A DNA stretch of 52,948 nt, taken from the NCBI RefSeq assembly GCF_001512285.1, contig NZ_LNUV01000003.1, positions 541,011 to 593,958 on the forward strand. Reading direction: 5' to 3'. The stretch comes from Arthrobacter sp. EpRS71. Lineage in GTDB: Bacteria; Actinomycetota; Actinomycetes; Actinomycetales; Micrococcaceae. Position 1 is the first letter of the stretch, and each line of letters starts with the position of its first letter. The notes under the pieces were generated by a model. It had not been told where the DNA came from. It saw only the letters and a program-made list of their open reading frames with translations, and made no database searches. The position numbers and the translations under genes were made by a program. Positions 17,799 to 26,252 of this stretch are shown piece after piece.

Positions 17799-19439
17799 TC
17801 AAGGCCCCGGACGCTCCGGAATGCCGTGCTGGCGAGCCCATGCGGCGGCAGCTGTTCTGGACGTGACGCCTATCTTGGTAAAAATGTTCGCCAAGTGCCG
17901 TCCCGCTGTCTTCTCGGAGATCGTCAACGTGTCCGCGATGTGGCGATTGCTGGAACCGGAGAGTACGCAACTGAGTACTTCCACCTCCCGGGAGGTCAAT
18001 CCACCCGGTTCCGCTGAGGTTCTCAACCAAGGGATGTTAGCTGCGCCAAGCTGGGCGCGGATCGCAGTGGCAGTGGCCCGCTCCGCGTCCGCAGCACGGT
18101 GCTCGCCCACGGCTGCGTTGACTGAGGCAAGGCGATCGTGGATTTCTGCCAGCTCATACCTCAGACGTTGCGATCTGTACGCCTGTGCAGCGGCCTCCAG
18201 CGCCGACATTGCCTCAGGCCATCGACGCTCAGCCATCAGGACGGCTCCGCGGGCATGGTGTGCGCGGCCCAGGAAGCCTGGGCTGCCGTAGCGGGACGCT
18301 GTCTGCTCAAGCTCCCTGCAGTAGATCTCGGCCGCCGAGGGGTTTCCGGGCGCAAGCAGCTCCACCATCGGCAGCAGGAGCCATGCCCGTCCTAACGGTC
18401 CGCGTTCGGCCAAGGCTGCCCTGAGTGCGTCCGTGGCGGTGTCCGTCCGGCCTTCCTGTGCAAGGAGGAGTGCGGGGCCCGGCTGAGCGTCCACTCCCAG
18501 CTCGCGGGCCACTGCAAAAGCTGCGGCCGCACCCGCGGTATCGCCGCGACGTCGACGGATCTCGCCCAGTTCGCAGAAGCAGTCCGCAGCAATCCAGCCG
18601 TGAGCATGTCTCAGGCGCTGGCCGAGGTCAGCGATCTCCGATTCCACGTGGGACCAGTTGCCTTCGGCGCTCAGCAACTGGAGTTGATGAACGCGTACGA
18701 TGCTCGCGTACATGAAAGATGTGGAGAGCCCTTCGCACCACGTCGCCAAGGCATCCGTCCAGGCTCTCATCCGCGAAAAATCTGCCATTTCGTAACACAG
18801 GTGGATGACGGAGCAATAGATGTCGCCACCCCATTCAGCCGGCACCTGCCCGGCCAGAACGGGGAGCATCGCTTCGTCAAGGTCCCGGAAGCCGTTGCTT
18901 GCGTCACCGCTGCGTACGGCAGCCAGACCGGACAACATCGAGGCGAAGCTCGCCAATTCCGGGGCCAACAGCCGGCGTGACAATTCTTTTAGCTGGACGG
19001 AGGCCGACAAAGCCGGCCCGGCGTCCCCTTCGAAGTAGATGGCGTCGTTGCCCTCGAGGTACAGGAGATATCCGTGCTCAACCGACTCCGGAAGACTTTC
19101 CAGCAGGAGTCGGGCACGGTTCAGCCAGGCAGAGGACACAACGATATTTCCGCGAAGTCCCCACTGCAGGGAAAGCATCAGAGCAGCTCTTGCGGCGGAC
19201 TGGGGGAGCCCGTCTGTCACCTTGCGGCGAAAGATATCCTCGGACAGGGCCATTGAGCCCTGGACATCTCCGAGCCACCATTTCGAGCGTGCCAGGATTT
19301 CCTGGTCTTCCACCTCCAGAGCCGTTTCGCTCGCGGCACCTTCCATGGCCAGACGCGCAGCGTCCCAGTCACCGCGGGCAAACGCCTCGCGGGCTTCCAT
19401 CAGCTGGTGATGCGCTGGAAACATTGACGTTGGGGACAC
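17799..19439 (-). CDS. LuxR family transcriptional regulator with TPR-like sensor region
   Basis: A protein of about 546 residues. The C-terminus carries a clear LuxR/GerE helix-turn-helix: LTSREVEVLSCVLSGSSNRHIADTLTISEKTAGRHLANIFTKIGV (~480-525). The rest is helical with repeated TPR-like pairs (EAREAFARGDWDAARLAMEGAA, EAMSALEAAAQAYRSQRLRYELAEIHDRL). There is no P-loop ATPase domain at the N-terminus, so it looks like the back half of a LAL/MalT-type regulator standing alone. Start choice: GTG 19439 has GGAG five bases upstream; GTG 19460 and ATG 19424 are alternatives. It lies 56 bases behind the response regulator gene and 142 bases before the methyltransferase. Signal and targets are unknown. 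Confidence 0.78.
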   Translation of the reverse strand: MSPTSMFPAHHQLMEAREAFARGDWDAARLAMEGAASETALEVEDQEILARSKWWLGDVQGSMALSEDIFRRKVTDGLPQSAARAALMLSLQWGLRGNIVVSSAWLNRARLLLESLPESVEHGYLLYLEGNDAIYFEGDAGPALSASVQLKELSRRLLAPELASFASMLSGLAAVRSGDASNGFRDLDEAMLPVLAGQVPAEWGGDIYCSVIHLCYEMADFSRMRAWTDALATWCEGLSTSFMYASIVRVHQLQLLSAEGNWSHVESEIADLGQRLRHAHGWIAADCFCELGEIRRRRGDTAGAAAAFAVARELGVDAQPGPALLLAQEGRTDTATDALRAALAERGPLGRAWLLLPMVELLAPGNPSAAEIYCRELEQTASRYGSPGFLGRAHHARGAVLMAERRWPEAMSALEAAAQAYRSQRLRYELAEIHDRLASVNAAVGEHRAADAERATATAIRAQLGAANIPWLRTSAEPGGLTSREVEVLSCVLSGSSNRHIADTLTISEKTAGRHLANIFTKIGVTSRTAAAAWARQHGIPERPGP

Positions 19440-19495
19440 GAGCTCTCCAGGGGTTGGCACCAGCTTACTGCGGGAGTCGCTGGGAGCGGGAGGAG

Positions 19496-20209
19496 CTAGC
19501 CGCGATTCCAGCCATACTCATTCTCCGGCCGGCCAGGAGTGCCATAACGCGGCGCCCGGGTGACCGTGCCGGCGTCGGCCAGGTACTCCAGGTAGCGGCG
19601 GGCTGTCACCCGGGACATCCCGAGTGCATCCATGACCTCACTTGCCGATACCGGCTGCTGCCCTGCCCGCACCAGATCCTTCACCGACTCCAACGTTGCA
19701 CCGGAGAGCCCCTTGGGCAACGGCAGCTCCGTGGGAGCGCGAAGGCTTGCGAACGCCTGGTCCACGTCACTTTGCGAGGCCCCGGCTTTGGAGATCCCGG
19801 ACATCGAGCCTGCCAGCTGTTCGCGGAACGTCCGGTAGCTGCTGAGCTTGTCAGCAAAGGTGGCGTAGGTGAAGGGCTTGATGAGGTACTGCACCACTCC
19901 GATGGATACAGCGCTGCGCACAATGTTCAGTTCCCGGACAGCAGTGATGGCGATGATGTCAGCAAAGACTCCAGCGGAACGCATGCGGCGGGCAACGTCA
20001 AGACCATGAAGGTCCGGCAGGTTCATGTCCAACAGGACCAGGTCCACCGGCGTTCCCGACGCCGCAAATTCGCCCAGAATCCGCAACGCCGACTGGCCAT
20101 CCGGGGCCGTCCCCACCAGGGTGAAGCCCTCCAGGCGGCCAATGTAGACAGAATGGGCATCAGAGGCGATGGGCTCATCCTCCACCACCAGGACGCGGAT
20201 GTGTGTCAT
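19496..20209 (-). CDS. CitB/DcuR-type response regulator
   Basis: A 237-residue response regulator. The receiver domain has the acidic pair Glu10/Asp11, phospho-acceptor Asp61 in DLVLLDMNLPDLHGLDV, and Lys of YLIKPFTY (~113). The C-terminal helix-turn-helix (VSASEVMDALGMSRVTARRYLEYLADAGTV, ~185-215, followed by PGRPENEYGW) is the CitB/DcuR form. Its ATG overlaps the sensor kinase stop by four bases (ATGA), so the pair is translationally coupled. It probably activates the divergent dicarboxylate symporter gene when the kinase senses citrate or C4-dicarboxylates. Confidence 0.9.
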   Translation of the reverse strand: MTHIRVLVVEDEPIASDAHSVYIGRLEGFTLVGTAPDGQSALRILGEFAASGTPVDLVLLDMNLPDLHGLDVARRMRSAGVFADIIAITAVRELNIVRSAVSIGVVQYLIKPFTYATFADKLSSYRTFREQLAGSMSGISKAGASQSDVDQAFASLRAPTELPLPKGLSGATLESVKDLVRAGQQPVSASEVMDALGMSRVTARRYLEYLADAGTVTRAPRYGTPGRPENEYGWNRG

Positions 20210-21864
20210 GCCTTCTCTTCCTCGGGAACAGGCGCGGGGAGCAGGACATGGAACTGTGCTCCGCCGGGATTGCTGATGGTCATCGTACCGTTGAGCCGCT
20301 CCACAGCCTGACGCACCAAGGCCAGTCCGACACCCCGGCCATGGGCGCCGCGTGGGTTTTCTTCCGGGGACTTCGTGCTGAAACCATACTGCAGGACGTC
20401 ATCGATGGAATCAGGATTGATGCCGCTTCCCGAGTCCCGCACCGTGAATTCGACGGCGGCAGGCCCGGCTTCGACGTCCAACTCCACCTTCCGTGGGAGT
20501 TCACCGGCAGCGGCAGCATCGATCGCGTTGTCCAGCAGATTTCCCAGGATGGTGACAAGATCCTGGATTTCCAGTCCGCGGACACCGGCGCTCCCTGACG
20601 TGCGGACCACCAGTTCCACGCCCCGCTCGTGGGCTTCCGCCGCCTTGCCCATCACCAGCGCACTCATCACGGGTTCGTCCACTGAAGCCACCATGTCATC
20701 GGTGAGCTGCTGACTCAGCTCGAGATCCTTGGTGGCAAACTCCAAGGCCTGCGGCGTCCGTCCCAATTCCAGCAAGGAGACAATCATGTGGAGACGGTTG
20801 GCATGCTCGTGCGTCTGGGCTCGCAGGGCGTCGGAGAGAGTCTTCATCGTCTGAAGCTCCGTGCCCAGGGACTCAATTTCTGTACGGTCCCTGATCGTGG
20901 CAACGGTGCCATAGATGGCGGGCTTCTGCCGGCTGCGCTCAGGCACTGGACCTACCGCCGGGGCCTGGTTGACCACCAAAATCCTGGAACCGGTCAGGTG
21001 GATTTCGTCGTGGGCGGGCCGGCCGGACTCGAACAGCGCTCGCAGGCTTCCGTCAAAGGGAAGGTCGGCCAGCTTCGGGGCTTCATCAGGGGACCGGTCG
21101 GCCTCGGAGGGGGTCAATCCCAGGAGCTCGGCCGCTTGGTCGTTGTACATCACAGCTTTGCCGTGCGTATCAATCAGGATCACCCCTTCGCGTACCGAGT
21201 GGAGAACTGACTCGTAGTAAGCGAACAGCTGTGCCAACTGTTCAGGTCCCCACCCGCGCGTGACGGAGCGCAGGTAGCGGCCCAACAGCCATGAGGCCAC
21301 CGACCCGAAGAACAGCACCACCAGGGCGATGATGCCAATCACGCCCAATCTCTCAGCAACGTCGGTGTCCACGGTGCGGACCGTCACCCCGGCAGCCACC
21401 AGAGCCTTGATGTTGCCTTCGGGATCCACGACGGGAGCAATGGTGCGGACGGACGGCCCCAAGGTTCCGGCGGTCACTTCGGTGAAGGTTTCACCCCGCA
21501 AGGCAGGCTCAATGGTCCCAATGTAGGGTTTTCCAAGCTCCTCCGCGCGGGGGTGCGTCCAGCGCGTCCGGTTGGGAGCCATGATGGTGATGAAGTCGGC
21601 GTCGGCATGGTCCATGACCTCCAGCGCGTAGGGCTGCAGGACCGCTGAGGGATCTGCTGTTGAAGCCGCCTCCACCACCAGGGGATTGTCGGCAAGGGAA
21701 GCGGCGATGGCGAGCATCCGGCCACCGGCTTCGTCGTAGCCCCTGTCCCTGGCCTCCACTACGGAGAAAGCGCCGAAGACCGCAGTCAGGACAAGGACGA
21801 AGAACAGGTTCGCCACAAACAAGCGGCGGGCGATGCTCCAGCTGTGAAACACGTGGGCCTCCAT
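20206..21864 (-). CDS. CitA/DcuS-type sensor histidine kinase
   Basis: A membrane sensor kinase of about 552 residues. TM1 is LFVANLFFVLVLTAVFGAFSVV near the N-terminus; an extracytoplasmic PDC-type ligand domain follows (~40-170, including IGTIEPALRGETFTEVTAGTLGPSVRTIAPVVDPEGN). TM2 is LGVIGIIALVVLFFGSVASWLLGRYL (~180). A cytoplasmic PAS domain (YYESVLHSVREGVILIDTHGKAVMYNDQAAELLG) precedes the CitA-type H-box LRAQTHEHANRLHMIVSLLELGR. The ATPase has LVTILGNLLDNAIDAA (N box), DSGSGI (G1) and GRGVGLALVRQAVE (G2). ATG 21864 is my choice because a CRP-like palindrome lies just upstream; GTG 21921 would extend over it. It faces dctA across 125 bases. Confidence 0.9.
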   Translation of the reverse strand: MEAHVFHSWSIARRLFVANLFFVLVLTAVFGAFSVVEARDRGYDEAGGRMLAIAASLADNPLVVEAASTADPSAVLQPYALEVMDHADADFITIMAPNRTRWTHPRAEELGKPYIGTIEPALRGETFTEVTAGTLGPSVRTIAPVVDPEGNIKALVAAGVTVRTVDTDVAERLGVIGIIALVVLFFGSVASWLLGRYLRSVTRGWGPEQLAQLFAYYESVLHSVREGVILIDTHGKAVMYNDQAAELLGLTPSEADRSPDEAPKLADLPFDGSLRALFESGRPAHDEIHLTGSRILVVNQAPAVGPVPERSRQKPAIYGTVATIRDRTEIESLGTELQTMKTLSDALRAQTHEHANRLHMIVSLLELGRTPQALEFATKDLELSQQLTDDMVASVDEPVMSALVMGKAAEAHERGVELVVRTSGSAGVRGLEIQDLVTILGNLLDNAIDAAAAGELPRKVELDVEAGPAAVEFTVRDSGSGINPDSIDDVLQYGFSTKSPEENPRGAHGRGVGLALVRQAVERLNGTMTISNPGGAQFHVLLPAPVPEEEKA

Positions 21865-21882
21865 GACCAATATGACCGCAAC

Positions 21883-21898
21883 GGTGATGTGTGTCACC
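21883..21898. promoter_or_regulatory. CRP/GlxR-like palindrome between sensor kinase and dctA
   Basis: GGTGATGTGTGTCACC is a perfect GTGA-N6-TCAC inverted repeat with one extra pair on each side. That is the CRP/GlxR consensus core. It sits between the divergent kinase and dctA start codons and could link C4-dicarboxylate uptake to cAMP. Confidence 0.6.
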
Positions 21899-21989
21899 AG
21901 CGGCTCAATGATGGATATCACACAAGGGCAGCGGAGTGGACATCAGTGCAGGACCGCAGCGCCTTACACAGTATCCAAAGGAGAATCCC

Positions 21990-23336
21990 ATGACCTCTCA
22001 ACGTGGAGAGTCGGCAGTTGTTGCCAAAGCTGGACGCAAGGGGCTCGACAAGTCGCACTACCTGTACATCGCGGTCATTCTGGCCGTAGTGCTCGGCGCC
22101 GTCGTTGGCCTGGTGTTCCCTGAAGTTGGAAAGTCCCTCAAGCCGCTCGGCGATGGCTTTATCAAACTCATCAAAATGATGATCGCTCCGGTCATCTTCT
22201 GCACCATCGTCCTGGGCATCGGTTCCATCGCCAAGGCGGCCACCGTCGGCAAGGTGGGCGGTCTGGCATTGGGCTACTTCGTCGCGATGTCAACGTTCGC
22301 CCTCGCCATCGGCCTGGTGGTCGGCAACCTCATCCACCCGGGTGAAGGGCTCAAGCTGACTCCGTATGACCCCACCAAGAAGGCTGACACCAACAGCACC
22401 GTGGACTTCCTCCTGGGCATCATCCCCGGTGACATTCCCGTCCTGCCCACTCTTCTTGCCGCAATCCTGGTCGGTTTCGCCCTGCAGAAGATGGGCAAGC
22501 AGGGAGCTCCGATCCTCGGAGCCATCGGACACGGGCAGCGACTCGTGTTCCGCATCCTCATCATGATCATGTGGCTGGCTCCGGTGGGCGCGTTCGGCGC
22601 CATCGCCGCCGTGGTCGGTGCAACCGGCGCCCAGGCGATTCTCAGCATGTTCACCCTCATGGTGGCCTTCTACATCACCTGCGCACTGTTCATTGTGGTC
22701 ATCCTCGGAACGCTCCTCCGCGCAGTGGCCGGCGTCAACATCTTCAAGCTCATGAAGTACCTGGCCCGCGAGTACCTCCTGATCTTCTCCACCTCGTCCT
22801 CCGAGGCCGCATTGCCCCGCCTGATCGCCAAGATGGAGCACCTGGGTGTCTCCAAGCCGGTGGTCGGTGTCACGGTCCCCACGGGTTACTCCTTCAACCT
22901 TGATGGCACGGCAATCTACCTGACCATGGCCTCCTTGTTCGTTGCCAACGCCATGGGCACCCCGCTGGACCTCGGCGCCCAGATCTCCCTCCTGGTCTTC
23001 ATGATCATCGCTTCCAAGGGCGCTGCAGGCGTCACCGGCGCCGGGCTCGCAACCCTGGCCGCCGGTCTCCAGGCACACAAGCCGGAGCTCCTGGGCGGCG
23101 TGGGCATGATCGTCGGAATCGACCGCTTCATGTCCGAGGCCCGGGCGCTGACCAACTTCACCGGCAACGCCGTGGCAACAGTGCTGATCGGCACCTGGGT
23201 CAAGGAAATCGACAACGGGCAGGTGGAGCGCGTCCTCTCCGGCAGCGAGCCCTTCGACGAGCAGACCATGATTGCCCACGGTGGCGAAGAAGAGGCTTCC
23301 CCCGAGGCCGAAAACCGCGAAAAGGCTGCGGTCTAG
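21990..23336 (+). CDS. dctA: dicarboxylate:cation symporter (DctA type)
   Basis: A 448-residue DAACS-family transporter. It starts at ATG 21990 behind AAAGGAG (21976-21982). Eight membrane segments and two hairpin loops are expected; visible marks are YLYIAVILAVVLGAVVGLVFP (TM1), MMIAPVIFCTIVLGIGSI, the serine-rich hairpin FSTSSSEAALPRLIAKMEHLGV (~268), TGYSFNLDGTAIYLTMASLFVANAMG (NLDGT sodium/substrate motif, ~297) and SKGAAGVTGAGLATLAAGL (HP2, ~345). It imports succinate, fumarate, malate or related acids with protons or sodium. The divergent CitA/CitB-type system is its probable regulator. A terminator follows 31 bases after the stop. Confidence 0.92.
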   Translation: MTSQRGESAVVAKAGRKGLDKSHYLYIAVILAVVLGAVVGLVFPEVGKSLKPLGDGFIKLIKMMIAPVIFCTIVLGIGSIAKAATVGKVGGLALGYFVAMSTFALAIGLVVGNLIHPGEGLKLTPYDPTKKADTNSTVDFLLGIIPGDIPVLPTLLAAILVGFALQKMGKQGAPILGAIGHGQRLVFRILIMIMWLAPVGAFGAIAAVVGATGAQAILSMFTLMVAFYITCALFIVVILGTLLRAVAGVNIFKLMKYLAREYLLIFSTSSSEAALPRLIAKMEHLGVSKPVVGVTVPTGYSFNLDGTAIYLTMASLFVANAMGTPLDLGAQISLLVFMIIASKGAAGVTGAGLATLAAGLQAHKPELLGGVGMIVGIDRFMSEARALTNFTGNAVATVLIGTWVKEIDNGQVERVLSGSEPFDEQTMIAHGGEEEASPEAENREKAAV

Positions 23337-23365
23337 CAGGATCAGCATCACCACAAGTGAGCTTG

Positions 23366-23402
23366 GCGAAGGCCGGCACCCCCACCGGGTGCCGGCCTTC
23401 GC
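23366..23402 (+). terminator. dctA terminator
   Basis: GAAGGCCGGCACCC (23368-23381) pairs with GGGTGCCGGCCTTC (23387-23400) around CCACC; two further pairs (GC/GC) at the base give 16 bp. Weak T content follows. Confidence 0.85.
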
Positions 23403-23577
23403 TGTTCCCGTGGCAGCTCGGGGATGCGCCTCAACCTTCGACCTCAACCAGAGGGTCAAGGCTCAAGAATCGGCCAAAGTCAAGTTCCCCAAATAACCGT
23501 GTCGGGCGCTGTAGCCTAAAGGGGTAGCAGCGCTGTCGTCCAGGGGCGCAGCGGCAGGGAAGATCGTCGTCGAAAGA

Positions 23578-24489
23578 GTGGTTAGATACGTGAGCATCGA
23601 ACGGGGAACAGCTACGCTGGAAGGCACCGAGCTCGATCTGGAAGACGCCATCATGGGGCCCACGGGCCGTCCTTACCGCGAATTCCCGGAACCTGCTCCA
23701 CTGGCCTCCCACGGCCCGGCGAGAGTCATCGCCATGGTCAATCAAAAGGGCGGAGTGGGTAAAACCACCTCCACCATCAACTTGGCGGCCGCGCTCGCCG
23801 AGTACGGCCGGCGTGTCCTGTTGGTGGATTTCGATCCCCAGGGTGCCCTGTCCGCCGGTCTCGGAGCCAATCCGCACGAACTCGACCTCACCGTTTACAA
23901 CGTGCTGATGGACCGCAAGGTGAAAATCCGTGACGCCATCCAGCAGACCGGCGTTGAAGGAGTTGACCTTCTACCTGCCAACATTGATCTTTCGGCCGCC
24001 GAGGTCCAGCTGGTCAACGAGGTTGCCCGTGAGCAAGTCCTGGACCGCGCACTCAAAAGCGTTGAGGATGACTACGACGTCGTATTGATCGACTGCCAGC
24101 CCTCGTTGGGCTTGCTGACAGTGAATGCGCTGACTGCGGCCCACGGCGTCATCATCCCGTTGATCTGCGAGTTCTTCGCTTTGCGCGCCGTTGCACTCCT
24201 GGTGGAGACCATTGAGAAGGTGCAGGACCGCCTGAACCCGCGCCTGCAGGTGGACGGCGTTCTGGCCACCATGTACGACGCCCGCACCCTGCACAGCCGT
24301 GAAGTCATTTCCCGCTTGGTTGAGGCGTTCGGAGACAAAGTCTTTGAAACTGTCATCAAGCGTTCGATTAAGTTCGCAGATGCCACCGTGGCCGCCGAGC
24401 CCATCACCAGCTATGCCGGCAACCACATCGGAGCTGACGCTTATCGCCGCCTTGCCAAGGAACTGATCTCACGCGGCGGCGCGCCGTAG
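23578..24489 (+). CDS. ParA/Soj-family ATPase (PldP-like)
   Basis: A deviant-Walker ATPase of about 300 residues. Residues ~1-50 form an N-terminal extension (TLEGTELDLEDAIMGPTGRPYREFPEPAP), then VIAMVNQKGGVGKTTSTINLAAALAE (signature-Lys Walker A, ~52-77), RRVLLVDFDPQGALSAGLG (A') and YDVVLIDCQPSLGLLTVNAL (Walker B). No ParB gene or parS site is near. Its place directly before scpA/scpB matches Rv1708 and, as I recall, PldP of Corynebacterium glutamicum, a ParA-like protein linked to division site choice rather than origin segregation. The start is uncertain: GTG 23578 or GTG 23590, both with weak ribosome sites. Confidence 0.88.
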   Translation: MVRYVSIERGTATLEGTELDLEDAIMGPTGRPYREFPEPAPLASHGPARVIAMVNQKGGVGKTTSTINLAAALAEYGRRVLLVDFDPQGALSAGLGANPHELDLTVYNVLMDRKVKIRDAIQQTGVEGVDLLPANIDLSAAEVQLVNEVAREQVLDRALKSVEDDYDVVLIDCQPSLGLLTVNALTAAHGVIIPLICEFFALRAVALLVETIEKVQDRLNPRLQVDGVLATMYDARTLHSREVISRLVEAFGDKVFETVIKRSIKFADATVAAEPITSYAGNHIGADAYRRLAKELISRGGAP

Positions 24490-24495
24490 CGGACG

Positions 24496-25452
24496 GTGGG
24501 ACCGTCAATCGCCCCTGCCGCGGAAGCGGACCAGGCCCCGCCTCCTCCGACGGAAACGCCGGTACACGCCGAAGCGCCCGTACCACCCGAAACGCCCGAC
24601 GCCGGTACCTCCGAAGCCCGCAAAGCCGGCTTCGAGGTACGGCTCTCTAACTTCACTGGACCCTTTGACCTTCTGCTCGGCCTTATTTCCAAGCACAAGC
24701 TGGACATCACCGAGGTGGCCTTGGCCACGGTCACTGATGAGTTCATCAAGTACATCAGGCGTCTCCAGGAGCTGGGGGAGGACTGGGCGCTGGATGAAGC
24801 CAGCGAGTTTTTGGTGATTGCCGCAACGCTGCTGGACTTGAAGGCGGCGCGCCTCCTGCCGGCCGGTGAGGTGGAGGACGCGGAGGACATAGCCCTCCTG
24901 GAAGCAAGGGACCTGCTGTTCGCCCGTCTCCTCCAATACAAGGCATTCAAGCAGATCGCCGGGATTCTGGGAGAGACTCTGGAGCAGGAAGCCTTGAGGT
25001 ATCCGCGCCAGGTCGCCCTCGAAAGCCACTTCGCCGCAATGCTTCCGGAACTGGTGTGGCGGCACACCCCGGAGCAGTTCGCGGAACTTGCCGCGAAAGC
25101 ACTCAAACCCAAGGACTCCGCTCCGGCCGAAGTTGGCCTGGACCATCTTCACGCTCCGCCGGTGAGTGTCAAGGAACAGGCCGAGATCATGGGGTACCGC
25201 TTGAAGCTGGGAGCACCACTGTCCTTCCAGGCATTGATTGCCGATGCCGAGACGTCGATGGTGGTGGTGGCCCGATTCCTGGCGTTGCTGGAAATGTTCC
25301 GCGATCGCGTGGTTGCCTTTGAACAGCCCGAGCCGTTGGCTGAGCTGACGGTTCGATGGACAGGCGATGACGCCGGCTGGGACAGTTCCAGCTTGAGCGA
25401 GGAATACGGGCCTGGATCAGGAACAGGAAGCGGGGATGGCCACAGTGAGTGA
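24496..25452 (+). CDS. scpA: segregation and condensation protein A
   Basis: The kleisin subunit of bacterial SMC condensin, 318 residues. After a Pro/Ala-rich leader (~1-45) comes the diagnostic kleisin N-domain FEVRLSNFTGPFDLLLGLISKHKLDITEVALATVTDEFIKYI (~51-92), then EASEFLVIAATLLDLKAARLLP. The C-terminal winged helix (~230-290) includes SFQALIADAETSMVVVARFLALLEMFRDRVVAFEQPEPLAELTVRWT. GTG 24496 starts 6 bases after the ParA stop. The stop overlaps the scpB start by 17 bases, so ScpA and ScpB are made together. Confidence 0.93.
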   Translation: MGPSIAPAAEADQAPPPPTETPVHAEAPVPPETPDAGTSEARKAGFEVRLSNFTGPFDLLLGLISKHKLDITEVALATVTDEFIKYIRRLQELGEDWALDEASEFLVIAATLLDLKAARLLPAGEVEDAEDIALLEARDLLFARLLQYKAFKQIAGILGETLEQEALRYPRQVALESHFAAMLPELVWRHTPEQFAELAAKALKPKDSAPAEVGLDHLHAPPVSVKEQAEIMGYRLKLGAPLSFQALIADAETSMVVVARFLALLEMFRDRVVAFEQPEPLAELTVRWTGDDAGWDSSSLSEEYGPGSGTGSGDGHSE

Positions 25453-26101
25453 GCAGGAAAAGGTGCAGGACGGGCTGGCCGAGCTGGAAGCCTTGCCCGG
25501 CGGTGCGCGTGCAGCGTTGGAAGCGGTCCTCATGGTGATCGATGAGCCGGCCACTGCGGAGGAGCTGGCCGCCGGGCTCAACGTGACGGTCGCCGTCGTC
25601 GAGGATTTGCTGCAGGACCTGCAGCGGGAGTATAGCGGCTATACTGTTAAAGCCCCGGACGTGGATGCTGTCGGCTTTGCCGATGCCAGCACTGCACCCC
25701 GGGGTTTTGAATTGCGGAACGTCGCCGGTGGGTGGCGGATTTATTCACGGGCGGAATTTGCCGACGTCGTGGGGAGATTCGTCCTCGAAGGGCAGACCAC
25801 CAGGCTCACTCAGGCAGCGCTTGAGACACTGGCGGTCATTGCTTACCGGCAACCGGTCTCACGGGCCCGGGTGTCCGCCATTCGCGGCGTCAACGTAGAT
25901 TCGGTGGTCCGGACTCTTACCCAGCGGGGTTTGATCGAGGACTCCGGAAACGATCCCGAATCCGGGGCTGTCCTCTACAGGACAACCTCGTACTTCCTGG
26001 AACGGATGGGCATCGGCTCGGTGGCTGAACTGCCACAGCTCTCGCCGCACCTTCCTGGTTTGGAAGGCATCGACGAGTACTACGACGCCAGCCGGATGTA
26101 G
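25436..26101 (+). CDS. scpB: segregation and condensation protein B
   Basis: The kite subunit of SMC condensin, 221 residues, with two winged-helix domains: GARAALEAVLMVIDEPATAEELAAGLNVTVAVVEDLLQDLQREYSG (~20-66) and TRLTQAALETLAVIAYRQPVSRARVSAIRGVNVDSVVRTLTQRGLIEDSG (~121-171). GGWRIYSRAEFADVVGRFV joins them. Start at ATG 25436 inside scpA; GTG 25445 is possible. The gene is followed by two small perfect hairpins before rluB. Confidence 0.93.
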   Translation: MATVSEQEKVQDGLAELEALPGGARAALEAVLMVIDEPATAEELAAGLNVTVAVVEDLLQDLQREYSGYTVKAPDVDAVGFADASTAPRGFELRNVAGGWRIYSRAEFADVVGRFVLEGQTTRLTQAALETLAVIAYRQPVSRARVSAIRGVNVDSVVRTLTQRGLIEDSGNDPESGAVLYRTTSYFLERMGIGSVAELPQLSPHLPGLEGIDEYYDASRM

Positions 26102-26175
26102 CCACGGCCAACACCGGTACTGCAAGAGAACTTCATACTGATTCACGGCGCCATATCAAGGTGCACAGCGACAAG

Positions 26176-26219
26176 GGGCAGACGATGTCTGCCCGGCTGG
26201 CTAGTGTTGATTTCAACAC
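26176..26219. promoter_or_regulatory. two consecutive perfect hairpins between scpB and rluB
   Basis: GGGCAGAC (26176-26183) pairs with GTCTGCCC (26187-26194) around GAT. Ten bases later GTGTTGA (26204-26210) pairs with TCAACAC (26213-26219) around TT. The first could end scpB transcription; the second is a near-continuous 16-bp palindrome in the probable promoter zone of rluB and may be an operator. Neither has a T run. Confidence 0.5.
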
Positions 26220-26252
26220 CTATTGCCGGCCATTACTACACAAGGACGGGTC

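Noticed and set aside
23337..23577. parS site or ParB gene near the ParA-like ATPase
   Set aside because: No TGTTTCACGTGAAACA-like sequence or ParB-like frame is present. The spacer beyond the dctA terminator holds only weak repeats (two CTCAACC copies and a GCGCTG/CAGCGC pair).
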